Shown here piece after piece: positions 10,917 through 21,691 of a DNA stretch of 64,000 nt (position 1 is its first letter; the number at the start of each line of letters is the position of its first letter). The DNA lies in NCBI GenBank assembly GCA_964017065.1, contig OZ024784.1:5189152-5253151 (forward strand), read 5' to 3'. Source of the stretch: Haliclona indistincta (taxonomy: Eukaryota > Porifera > Demospongiae > Haplosclerida > Chalinidae). A model generated the notes under the pieces. The model was not told where the DNA came from and did no database searches. It saw nothing but the letters and a program-made list of their open reading frames with translations. The position numbers and the translations under genes are program-made.

Positions 10917-13321
10917 ATGGCTGGTTGGTGGTTAACCATGTTTTTCGGTCCTGTTCTACTACTGGTAGTACTGGCTGGAATTTTCTTTCTGGGATTTACT
11001 TGCTACTTGGTTTGGCTACATCATCTGTACCATCATATTCCATCTCCTCCACTGCCGAGGCAAGATAAACTCTTCATATCTACATGTAGTTAATAACTGT
11101 CTGTTTTGCAGCTATTATCTCGGTCATCTTCCTGACATTCTTAAATTTCAAAAGGAAAAAGGTCTAGATTCACCAGTTTTGACTGAATTAGTGTTCAGAT
11201 GGTGAGCTTTGATATAGTGACTACAATATTAAGTGTCTATGTATTGTACTGCAGGAGAGAGAAGTCAGGGTCTGACAAATTATTTGTTACATACTTTCTA
11301 TGGAATGCTATTATCATAGGCTTTAATCCTGAGGATGTGAAGGTGCCCATCATCGCTTACGATGTACTGCTTTACTGTGATCCGTGTAGCTACTGATGAT
11401 GCAGCCTAAGTATGGTAAACCTGCTTCAATCTTCAAGCACTTTCAATACATTTGTGGACAAAGGTGATGTCACTGTACATCAATACACACATAGGTCATA
11501 GTACTATGACTAGGTTTCTTAAAGATGGACTCTTCACTATTCTTGATTATGAGACATGGAAGCCCAGACGACAGATCTATGATCCTGCCTTCAAGAGGAG
11601 GTAACCTCACCAGCACTAGTATAGTGAGTGATGCTGTGTTGTTCTGTATTAGTACACTGAGGGAGATGATACCATCCTTCAACACATGTGTGGACCAGTT
11701 ACTAGAGACCTTGAGACCACTAGCTGATGGTGAGACACCAGTACCCATGAAGGATCACATTTCTGACCTTACCATGGATGTGATTAGCAAGGTACTACCA
11801 ACAACACATATTTAGTACCTGCAGGTATTTTTCGCTCGTATTTACATCTCCTGAGTGATATACAATGAAATTTGCCAAAATTTTTGTAAAAATTTAGGTC
11901 CTGCTAAAATTCACTAAATTTTGTACTATTGTACTACAGTACTACAGTACTACATGTACAGTAAGTACATTTGTACTACAGTAAGTACATTTTTTAATGC
12001 AGGTTGCCTTTTCCACTGATTTTTCAAAAATATGGGACAGCAAAAGCCTGGGACTAAAATATGCTAAAGTGGATGGCAGTCTCCATTCAATCATCACATT
12101 GTGTGGACAAGGCACTCAAAAACAATTCCAGTTGCCGATACCTTACAAGGTGAGATTAAAGCGGAGACCTATTCTTGTATCTACTGTTTTTGTTGCAGTA
12201 CCTTCATCCATTTGATTCAAGGCAATATGCTGAGGCAGCCAATGCTGTTAGGATAATTGGTAGAGACTGTATTCAGCGCAGGATAGCTGCTCTTGAGAGA
12301 GGAGACCAAGTACCTAATGACATTCTAACACACATTCTCAGGACTGCTCGTACGTGCTGGGTACATCAGTGAGTATCTGTTATGTGTTCTATACAGAAGT
12401 CAATGACTCAATGGATATTGAGATACTGGTGGATGACTTTGCTACCTTCTATATTGCTGGTAGCTTTAACATAAATGGGTTTGTGTTACTTGTGTACGTG
12501 AACAGGTCAGGAGACCACTGGGAACCTACTAGTGTTTGCAGTAGTTCTGTTACTACAGCATCCTGATGTTCTAGCAAGGTAGGGAGTAATTCTAATGTTT
12601 ACATTGTGTTTTCTATGAAGACTGCATGAAGAGATTGATGAGGTGTTGGGTGACAAGCAGTCAGTCGATGCAGATGACCTTGACAACCTCAAATACACTG
12701 AACAGGTGAGACCACGTCATCATGCTAGTATTGTTGGTACAACACTATAGATACTGCTCGAGTGCCTGCGTCTCTATCCACCAGCTGGAGGTTTGATAAA
12801 AGAGACACCTCGAGGTGGTATGAAACTGAGTGGTTATCATGTTCACCAGTACACAGTTGTTAATGTACGTCATGTTCAGTATAATTGAATGTATAACACA
12901 CATTATTGTGCAGTTCATCAGTATGAACATGTCAAGATTGCCCGAGTATTTTGATGACCCTGACAACTTTGTTCCTGAGCGATTTGCACAAGGGAAGCCC
13001 CAGTAAGAACAGCTTTACAAAACTAACAATGATTTGTCGTCACATGTAGGCCCAGTTCATTTGTGTACTTTCCATTTGGAGTCGGGCATCGTTCATGCAT
13101 CGGCAAACAATTTGCAATGGTATGAAATATTTCATTAGACTCAAATATCAATTACTCTGTTGTGTGGTGTGCAGATGGAGACAAAGTTGGCACTAGCCAG
13201 ACTGTTTCAGACCTACAGCTTTACTCTCCCAACTGACTACAAGCTAGTCACAATACTGTTAGCAACACAACAACCAGCAGACAGTGTGCAATGCAGGCTG
13301 ACATCACGTAACAGCAACTAG
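10917..13321 (+). CDS. CYP46A-like cytochrome P450, copy B
   Basis: Fifteen exons join in phase to about 519 residues. Exons are at 10917-11059, 11112-11201, 11255-11342, 11390-11463, 11514-11600, 11653-11791, 12003-12149, 12199-12349, 12397-12459, 12506-12578, 12621-12705, 12751-12864, 12914-13002, 13050-13119 and 13175-13321. The first donor is GC (GAG|GCAAG), a normal rare class; all others are GT. Motifs: membrane anchor, I-helix AGQETTGN, K-helix ECLRLYPP, haem loop PFGVGHRSCIG. Exons 2-14 have exactly the lengths of copy A. Exons 5-6 and 8-11, with their small introns, are almost identical between copies, while exons 1-4, 7 and 12-15 are clearly diverged. Role as for copy A: a sterol hydroxylase by family. 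Confidence 0.88.
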
Positions 13322-13433
13322 CTTGTAGATTAGGGACATTACCATTACACAATAATCAGATCAACTTCACATAATATGTTTACTCACAAATACACAATGC
13401 ACATAATAATACTGTTTTTCTTTTTTTATACCG

Positions 13434-14917
13434 TCATGACTGGCTCTGGTGGATTTTGACAACACCGAATATTAGCAAACCGATAATGACGAGAATTATA
13501 ATCACTACCACTGCAAAACAGATCTTGTGTTGGACTATCCTTCGTCCAATTCGACGCACAATACGTGACCCACGATTCAGCTCGCTGTCTGTTTCATGCA
13601 GCTACAGAGAATCAGCAATAATGCAGTAAAGCACTGCTAAGCTAACTGCTAACTTACTCTTCCTCTAACTCTGCCAAGGGTTTCTCTGTCTTTGCTCAAG
13701 TTGTCTATAATCTCTAATCCTATTGCTTCTGTCTCTTTTGTCATGCGGTAACCATCATCAATCTTATCAGCTGTCTTGGATAGACGTTCTGTGTTTCCCA
13801 ACAACAAGGACCGCTAGAAGTGATAAGCAGACATAATCTCAAACATTATGGAACTGTAGGTATTTATCTCTAGCACTATGAGACTGTAGGTATTTATCTC
13901 TAGCACTATGGGACTGTAGGTATTTATCTCTAGCACTATGGGACTGTAGGTATTTATCTCTAGCACTATGGGACTGTAGGTATTTATCTCTAGCACTATG
14001 GGACTGTAGGTATTTATCTCTAGCACTATGGGACTGTAGGTATTTATCTCTAGCACAATGGGACTGTAGGTATTTATCTCTAGCACAATGGGACTGTAGG
14101 TATTTATCTCTAGCACTATGGGACTGTAGGTATTTATCTCTAGCACTATGGGACTGTAGGTATTTATCTCTAGCACTATGAGACTGTAGGTATTTATCTC
14201 TAGCACTATGAGACTGTAGGTATTTATGATCATCTACACAAACATCTAGCTCAGTAGAATTAAAATATAAATATTACATAGACACTGTTGTGCTACCCAT
14301 AAACAAAGGTCTACTGCTGTTACATCCTGACCTGGGGCTGGTTATTGCCATACAAGTGCATATTTAGTAAACATGAAAAGACCACACTGCCTCAATGTGT
14401 GACTGACCTGATCTTCTGATGTATGTAGTTCTTCCCTACTAAATAACTCCCCTCGCATCATTCCATCATCGCCCACTGCCACTTGAGACTGACGCTATAA
14501 TTAGAGAAGGAGTCAGATACTTATTATGATTAAGTATGCGATGCCTTACAAAATCTTTTCTGAGCCTGTCAAGTTCTTTCTTGTATGTCTTCATTCTCTG
14601 TGTGAACTGGGGCCTCAACTCTGTTGGTACATCGTGAATTTCCAGGTCCATTTGATCAAGCTGAGAAATACGATGATAGAGAAGTTTGAACAAACTCTCA
14701 CAAGCACTTACTAGTTCTCCTGCTTCATCTATATTTCCCTGAACAACCCCTATAGCTGTTCTTTTCTCAGCTATGGACATGGTTGGGGAAAGTCAAGGCA
14801 CAGTAACAAATAGACCAACTTACTTCCTACAAGGTTGGGGATCTTTGAAATACGTGCCGTAATGTCAGCAGTGATGGTTGAAAACTGCTGTTCGTAGCTG
14901 ACAAACACGCTTGCCAT
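13434..14917 (-). CDS. VTI1A: VTI1A-like Qb-SNARE
   Basis: Six exons (14824-14917, 14712-14770, 14550-14660, 14408-14494, 13658-13813, 13434-13601) give 224 residues, close to the usual ~217. The N-terminal start (SYEQQFSTITADIT) and the segment LDQMDLEIHDVP match the VTI1 Habc bundle. The segment NTERLSKTADKIDDGYRMTKETE followed by the SNARE helix and a C-terminal membrane anchor (…VVVIIILVIIGLLIFGVV…) completes the family plan. Role: membrane fusion in the trans-Golgi/endosome route. Intron 4 carries a 30-bp minisatellite. The 3' end faces the P450 copy B only 112 bp away, and the start is 245 bp from the divergent GTF2H5. Confidence 0.9.
13846..14227. repeat. 30-bp minisatellite in a VTI1A intron
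   Basis: About 13 head-to-tail copies of a 30-bp unit beginning GGTATTTATCTCTAGCACTA, differing by single bases (tatg/aatg, ggg/gag). The period is a multiple of three and the minus strand stays open across the whole array, giving a spurious repetitive open frame. Confidence 0.95.
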
Positions 14918-15162
14918 TTTTGAATCGCTGAAAACAGGTTGTAAGAGGAAAACGGTAAAAATACCCGAAAAGCCTTGTACAAAGTCTCGCTAAACAAGTA
15001 CTTACCACAATGTTGGCTAGTAACCACGCTAGTGACAGAAGAAGAGAAGAAACAAACGTAGAGAACTACTGCAAAGCTGACACACCTTAACAGAATCTAA
15101 CGGGTTAATCATTGTTCACTCCGCCCATTTTTTTACAAGGACATGGTGCATGGTCATCGATC
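14918..15162. promoter_or_regulatory. Bidirectional spacer VTI1A / GTF2H5
   Basis: Only 245 bp separate the divergent start codons, so a shared promoter region is likely. No core motif can be assigned with confidence. Confidence 0.4.
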
Positions 15163-15459
15163 ATGGTACATGTCACAAAGGGGTTGCTAGTAAAATGGTA
15201 CAGTTTATTTTTACTCGTTGACATTATTTTCTGCCTATTTTGCAGTAGTGACCCGGCTATAAAAGAGTTTCTGAAGTATCTCGATGAAGCTATGCTTTTA
15301 GGAAAGAAGTTCATTCTTTTTGACCTTGATGAACGGCATTTGTTTGTAATGGAGGGTATAGCTGGTCAACTACAGGATAAACTGGACGAGCTAATGGAGA
15401 GAAACAGTTACTCTGAGTTTGGTGATCAGCAAGGACAGAGAATTCGCAAGGACTACTAA
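15163..15459 (+). CDS. GTF2H5: TFIIH subunit 5 (TTDA/TFB5)
   Basis: Two exons, 15163-15197 and 15246-15459, give 82 residues. The short first exon supplies MVHVTKGLLVK and the second continues CSDPAIKEFLKYLDE…GKKFILFDLDERHLFV, following the order of the ~71-residue TFB5/TTDA family (MVxVxKGxLxxCDPAxKxxLxxLDE, then a D-x-DxxHxFV segment). The C-terminus is about ten residues longer and charged. Role: the small subunit that stabilises TFIIH in transcription and nucleotide excision repair. The start was chosen because it restores the family N-terminus; the 48-bp intron has a GTACAG donor and a TTTTGCAG acceptor. Confidence 0.92.
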   Translation: MVHVTKGLLVKWYSLFLLVDIIFCLFCSSDPAIKEFLKYLDEAMLLGKKFILFDLDERHLFVMEGIAGQLQDKLDELMERNSYSEFGDQQGQRIRKDY

Positions 15460-16475
15460 AAATCAAACAATTTTTCACATTTCACGTGCATCAGCTGTGA
15501 GGAACCATACCTCCTTGGCTACTTTACTCTGTTTGCTGTGCTCGGTATCACAACATGATTGTTACACTAATGTTTAATCGTTGTTTTGTGTATATTAAAA
15601 TTCAACAACACTAATTGCGTACAAGCTCGGATGCTATTCCTAATAGTGCTTGTCTATATTGCGTACATTTACTCGTCATTATGGAAGGATGTACATGTAA
15701 ACGGTCAACTACCATTGGGACATGAAAATGATCAATAATTGTCTTCAAAGTGTAACAGAATTTCATGCTACAGCTTAGGCAATCAGTGTACATTACATAT
15801 AGTCTCTTTTACAACTATTTAGCATCCTGTCTGAGTACTTAGAATTTGGTGCAAATTGTCGCGTTTCCACATGGCTGGTAACATCAACTGTACCATGACA
15901 TGCAAATACCTGTTGAATAACCATGTGTCAATCACTATTGCCGTTTATCTACAAGTTTCCTACTTGGATCTTAACCGATTAATAAAATACTTTTGGAGAC
16001 TTCTTGGTTTTCATCTTTTTGGTTGCATTGACAGATCTCTTACAGCACTATGGTTGGACGACAATCCCTTATGAAGATTTGAAGTTACTTTGTGCTAAAA
16101 GAATAGTTGCAAATTTATCGAGTAATTCACTCACTAGCAGCATAATACTTTGCTGCAGCAGAGATTCCAAGAATTGTGTAGATGTCTCATGGAAGTTTGT
16201 TTTTGATTTTTGATACAGGCGATTCTTTTGGTGTTTCGTTTTGTTGCTTGGATGTTTTCACTCTCAAAATTTTCCAAACAACAATAACAGACTGTCAGTT
16301 TCCGCGGCATGAGTGTAGTTCCATGTAGGGTACTTCTAACAGTGAGTGGGCGGAATAGTTTCGTCACAGGGGTTTATCACCGCAAACAGTTATAGTCGTC
16401 CAGGTGAGACGCCATCGTCATTTCGGCTTTCAGATTCCAGTCTTACGACGCCATTCAGAATACTACGCTGCTGTA
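15460..16475. other. Spacer GTF2H5 to docking-protein gene
   Basis: About 1 kb between genes on the same strand. It includes the GTF2H5 3' UTR and the upstream region of the adaptor gene. Short open frames show no recognisable domain, and no repeat is obvious. Confidence 0.5.
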
Positions 16476-19400
16476 ATGGCGACGAAACAGACTACCATGC
16501 CCAGCGGGGCATTTGAACAGTATATCTTCTACAAGCAGAAAGCGACCTTTACTACAGTAAGTTGAATTTGCCTCTTTGAATGTAGTATCTGTATCTATGG
16601 TAGTATGCATGATTCCGATTAAAATGTACGCCTGGTCTTAGCTGCCATACATTCAGATTCAGTACGAAGTGTGTTTAACTGTAAATTCATGCTAGTCAGC
16701 TGGGGAATGCAACAAAATAAGCATCTTTGGTTCGTATGTGTCTCAGTATGTGACTAATTTTGTCAGGTGTTGTAGCATAGAACTGTTGTGCATCCATTAT
16801 AGTAGAGATAGTGTTTTGCCCATTATAGTAGAGATAGTGCCCATTATTGTGCACTAAAATTCACTATACTGACAGCATGTGTCTCTGTAGTATATCACAG
16901 TATTACTATAGTACAGTCTGTATATACATCTTCCTATAAAATGAGTTACAAAGAGTAAATTGTGGTTTATTATTGTACACTGTGGTGCATGTATTAGCTG
17001 ATAACCCTTACAATTGTAGTTTACATGTACATCACATTTCCATAGAAACAACTCGATTCTGTGTAATGTACTATAGATGTACAGTCTGTGGATAAACCAC
17101 AGCTATAGAAATACGCCTACCTATAGTATACTACTTGTGTCAGGTTTTCCTGTGTTTTGATGATCGACAAAGTTTGTAGTGTTTAATATTGATTAAACAT
17201 CATGTCATGCTTAATGTAGCATGCATTATAGATCATTTTATGTACCATGCACCAGGTCATAAATCACTCAATGTACCATATCACTGAGCTAATTTTTATT
17301 CTGATGTGCCAATAGTACAGTTCAATACTGCCAACTTCTGTTCATTTGTTTCAGCCATAAAAGTATGCTATTGGGATGCTTGCCAAGTGTATATGTGCAA
17401 GCACTTGTTCAAAATTGCAATTCGTTTTAATTGAGGATGTTGTCCAAATATGATTCCGTGTCTAGAGCGCTTTGGGACTATTTGATTTTCTTAATAACTT
17501 ATCATAACCAGACCTATAGTATGGATGTGTACAGAATCTATACAAATGATTGATTCCAATTTAGTCAACTTCAAATTAGACCGTTATAGTTGTGCAACAA
17601 ACTTGAGCAGCAAAGGCTTCATCTTGATCATGCACAGAACACCTGAGGTGTATTACTATATCTCTCTTATCACGCCACATTGACACCACCATAATCTGTG
17701 TACACAAGTACTGCACTTAACGAGAAGTTCTTCAGAATCCCCAATCTTGTTGTTTATAACTAAACAATAAGATCACAACAGTTGTGCTTTTAGCTAGCTG
17801 CCAGATTGACACAAGCAGTGTTTGTGGATAAATAATGATTGTGTTTACATGAAAACCATAGTCAACTGGACTAGCAGATTGCTATAATGGTGTAAATGTG
17901 CACTTGTACGTGTTAATTAGATTGTACCTTAGGTAAAATATGTATTTTCTAATAGGCATACCATCAGTTCTGGGGAGTGCTGCAGAGAGAGTCACGATCA
18001 GGCAAGAAGAGGATTGAACTGTTTGATTTAGACAAGAGTACAAAATATCCTGTAACTACCATAAACCTTACAGGTGTTTATTCTACACAAACATTGCTCT
18101 TGATGTCACTTCTTAATTTTCTCTAATTTTGTTTACAGACATGCTACATGTAATGAAAAGAGATGCCAAGGCACACCGCCATGGGTTTCAGATATTGGCT
18201 ATGGGCAGCAAGTATCACTTTGCAGCACGCAATACGGAGGAATGTTCTGAATGGATTGATGCTATCAACAAAATAATGTTTGGCCCACCAGAAGCAGGAG
18301 TAGAATGTGAGTGCTAGCTGTTCTCATTGTTTCTTTATGGACGATATAATCTTAAAACACTGGTTTCAATGTTTAGCTCTAAACATCAACAATGCAGAGC
18401 TTGTTTTTGTACTTTTAGCATGTTCACTATAGAAAAGATTGAGTGTTTAAAAGATATTGAAAGTGTTTTTGTTATTGTTAACAGATGAGTATCGTGTGAG
18501 AGTACTCAAGAATATATTCTCCACCGATCTTTCCCTCACTGGTTTGTACTTGTTGCTTGTCAAAGACGAGGAATTGGTGTTAAATTCCACTGGTGGGCTC
18601 TTCCCATCTCGTTTCCACTGCAGTTTGAACCAGGTGGAAAACGTTGTAAAATTGAGCAAGAGTTCTTTTGTCATCAACACAATGAGGTGTGAATAACTCT
18701 TTCTTTCTTTATTGGTAGTACTAATCATCATTATTTTCTAGTTCATCAGCTGTGGGAAAGGGAATGTTCACTTTCGATTCCTCAAGTGCATCAGACATTG
18801 TGAAGACTATAAACTATCGAATGAGAGGACATAGCCAGGGTGATGAATGGATATTGCCCAAATTTCATGGTTAGTCTCAAAATCTTGAATTAAAAACTAT
18901 ACGAATAGCTTGTGTCATTATTTAAAAATAGGATAGTATCTTAATTCATCAGTAGTGCAGAAAAGTACTAATCAATTCAGTAAATCCATCAGTAGTTATA
19001 ATCAAAATTCACTTTTATACTTTGTGCAGGTGTGGTTCCAATATCCGGCTCACAATCTGTCTCAAAATGCACAACTACCATTCCAAAGAGAGCCAATATC
19101 CACTGGAAGTCTATCTCATTAAAACCAGACAATCAAATGTCAATCCCTAAGTCAGCCACCATTGAAGCACTTAGCCCTCTTCAAGAATTAAATCCGTTTT
19201 TCAAAGATCCCCATGGTTCTGCACTCAGCTCAGAGGAAGTCAATTTAAGCGAAGATGAGCATGCTGGTGAACAACTCACCAAGCGGATGGATCACCACCA
19301 ATCGTTAGACAACCTCTCATTGGACGTCAATTCAACATCCAGTCAATGGTCATCAGCAGTGATTGATTCAGATACTTGCTCCTCTAGAAGCAGTTGTGGA

Positions 19401-21551
19401 AGTGTCAGTGTTGGTACTACTGCCAGAGCCATTGCTGATTCAACCGGGCACTCCATCATTGATGTGTCTTCTCCAGATGCTAATAGCAGTGAAAGATTTG
19501 CACTCCAGAGAGCAAGGACTCACAAACCGATATTAGCTAAGTCAGGAAGTGTGCAACCTGAGTCGTCTCTCGATAGTAGCGATACAGTACTCAGACAAAT
19601 GTGGAGAGATAAGCGCCACTGCTCGTTTCCAACTGATCAAGAGAGAGCTGCAACATCGTTACAGCAAAGTGAGACATCAGAGGATTACATCAACACAACT
19701 TATATCCACAATCTGGTATCCCTAAAAGAGCAGGCACCACCAGTGCCACCACACAAGCATCAGTTTCTGCACTCTTTCTCAAGTCATGACTTTCCTCACC
19801 CATCATCTCCTCTTCTGGAAGGAAGATGTTCACCCGAGAGAAAACCATTTTCTACTAAACCTCAGCCAAGAAGCAGATCAGTGACCCCGAGTCCCCGAGC
19901 ATCACCTACTATTACACCGCATAATTCACCGACCAAAAAGGAGCTCACAACTCGAAGCGAGGAAGATGATGTTGATATACCACAAGATGACTCGTATGAT
20001 TCAATTGACACATGGATTCCAGGTTGGAAGAAACAGAAAACACAAAGGTTACAGAAGATAAAAATGAGCAGTTTACATCAAGGTTCCCGGCTAAAACACA
20101 TAGAATCTGAAGAAGATAAGGTTTCATCGAGTTCTGACGAAGATGACCCTTTGACAGCAACTTATCTTGAGGTATTGCCTGATCCCTCACGATCCCAACA
20201 GCCAACAAACAAATGTGCTAATCTACCTAAGTCACATTCTCCAACTACTCCTAGTCAGATCTCACCAATACCCAGAAAATTTGCTTCAATCTCTAGCTCT
20301 GGTTCTCCTCTCTGGCCTCACAGTGGATGCTCTTCACCAGCAGGTAGCCGAAGAGTTGAGATTTGGGAAGGTCCTGATGACAGTGACGATGAAGACAGAT
20401 ACACTAGAGTGGAGAAAAGAAAGTCCAGAAGTCTGGGCGACATCATGTTGGGTTCAGCTGCAGACTCATTCACTTCACTGCCTCAGTCAACATCACTCAC
20501 ATCTCCTCTACCAGATTGTCCCAGGTCTCACCACCAAGAAGAAGTAGCCACTGGAGCAACAGCTGACCAAAGCGACAATACTGGAGAATGCATCACAGAC
20601 TGGCTAGCAGGCAAGACAGTTGAACTACCCTACCAGATCCTAGCATCAGCTAAGGGGGACAGCAGCTTCAGAAAGAGTCAGTCTGTTAGAAGACCTTCAA
20701 CAGACAAAGAAAGAAAATTTTCCAAATCGCATTCATTTACAAGACGTAGCACGAGTTCAGCTTTGAACATCCCACGTCAGTCGACATCATCATTTGAAGA
20801 CCCCATTTATGCTTCAATTGGCAGTGATGCTGCCTTTGAAGGGCTTGTTCCAACTTCTCCAATGTCAGATGATGATGATGGATACTCTTGTCTGGATGAC
20901 ATTCTGTCTCTGTCTAAGACGTCACTACCCGTGAGCAGTGAAATCTCTCCTTATTCTTCAGTCAAGTTAGGCGGCCCACAAACCCTTCCAACTGCCAAAA
21001 CCACCAGTAGTAGTGAAACCATGAAAAGGGAATCACACGACTGTAAGCCACTTATTATCTTGCACCTATCCAGTACTGTTGCTGTTTTCTCAACACATAG
21101 ATGATGAGTATGACTATCCCTATATGGACATGGAGCAACAACGAAAAGAACAGAGAAAACGTGAGATTGTCAGTTATGTTTTATACTACTCTTAATGAAT
21201 AATTATGATTCTGTAGGAATGGTTCTAGAGATGTTAAGAAGAATGGAACCTGATGAAGAAGGAACGTATGTTGGTCTTCCAAAACCTGAAGTAGCTCCAC
21301 GACCAAACTTGGATTTGTCCGCATCAGCTAGATCTATGAGTTTGAGAAACCCAGAGAGAAAATTGAGCTCAGATCTAGAAGACATTTACGAGGTTCTGTC
21401 GCCAAGTGAATTCCCAGTGGTTTCTCCAGAAGCACCTTCTATCCCCCCACATCACCCTCTACTCTCACCTAACCTGTCATGGACACCCTCACCATTTCCT
21501 CAGCACAGATCCGTACTACAACCCAGCAAATCATCAGTATCACTCGTATAA
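16476..21551 (+). CDS. PH-PTB docking protein, IRS/DOK-like
   Basis: Eight exons join in phase to about 1034 residues: 16476-16556, 17956-18073, 18139-18306, 18485-18686, 18742-18869, 19030-21042, 21101-21160 and 21217-21551. Residues ~10-120 form a PH domain ending in a CSEWIDAINKIM helix. Residues ~124-230 form an IRS-type PTB domain. A long low-complexity Ser/Pro tail follows, with spaced tyrosines in acidic or docking contexts (EDYINTTY, DDSYDSID, TATYLEVLP, EDPIYASI, DDGYSCLDD). The 60-bp exon 7 encodes DEYDYPYMDMEQ, whose YMDM is a YxxM motif of the kind bound by PI3K p85 SH2 domains. Role by family: plasma-membrane adaptor phosphorylated by receptor tyrosine kinases. Size and YxxM favour IRS-like over DOK. 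Intron 1 (1.4 kb) is the longest in the gene. Confidence 0.85.
16796..16852. repeat. Short direct duplication in intron 1
   Basis: CCATTATAGTAGAGATAGTG occurs twice in a row, separated by a few bases, followed by a third partial CCATTAT. It is a small tandem duplication. Confidence 0.7.
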
Positions 21552-21691
21552 GAACAGTTATAATACAAAGAATTAATTATATTCCATGATAATAATTTAA
21601 TTATTGTTTAATTGTTTGTTACGTCGAGCAGATAATTATAAATGCAGTAGGCAGTGCAGTCTCGTGCAATTGAGGAGTTATAGCTACAGAA

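Noticed and set aside
13846..14227. CRISPR-like array
   Set aside because: Repeats are directly adjacent with no unique spacers, and the region is animal nuclear DNA.
13814..14233. 139-codon repetitive open frame on the minus strand
   Set aside because: It is the antisense reading of a 30-bp minisatellite within the VTI1A intron. It has no splice or domain support.
20167..20547. 126-codon ORF within the docking-protein tail
   Set aside because: Alternative frame of the 2-kb exon 6; the main frame is open throughout and carries the tyrosine motifs.
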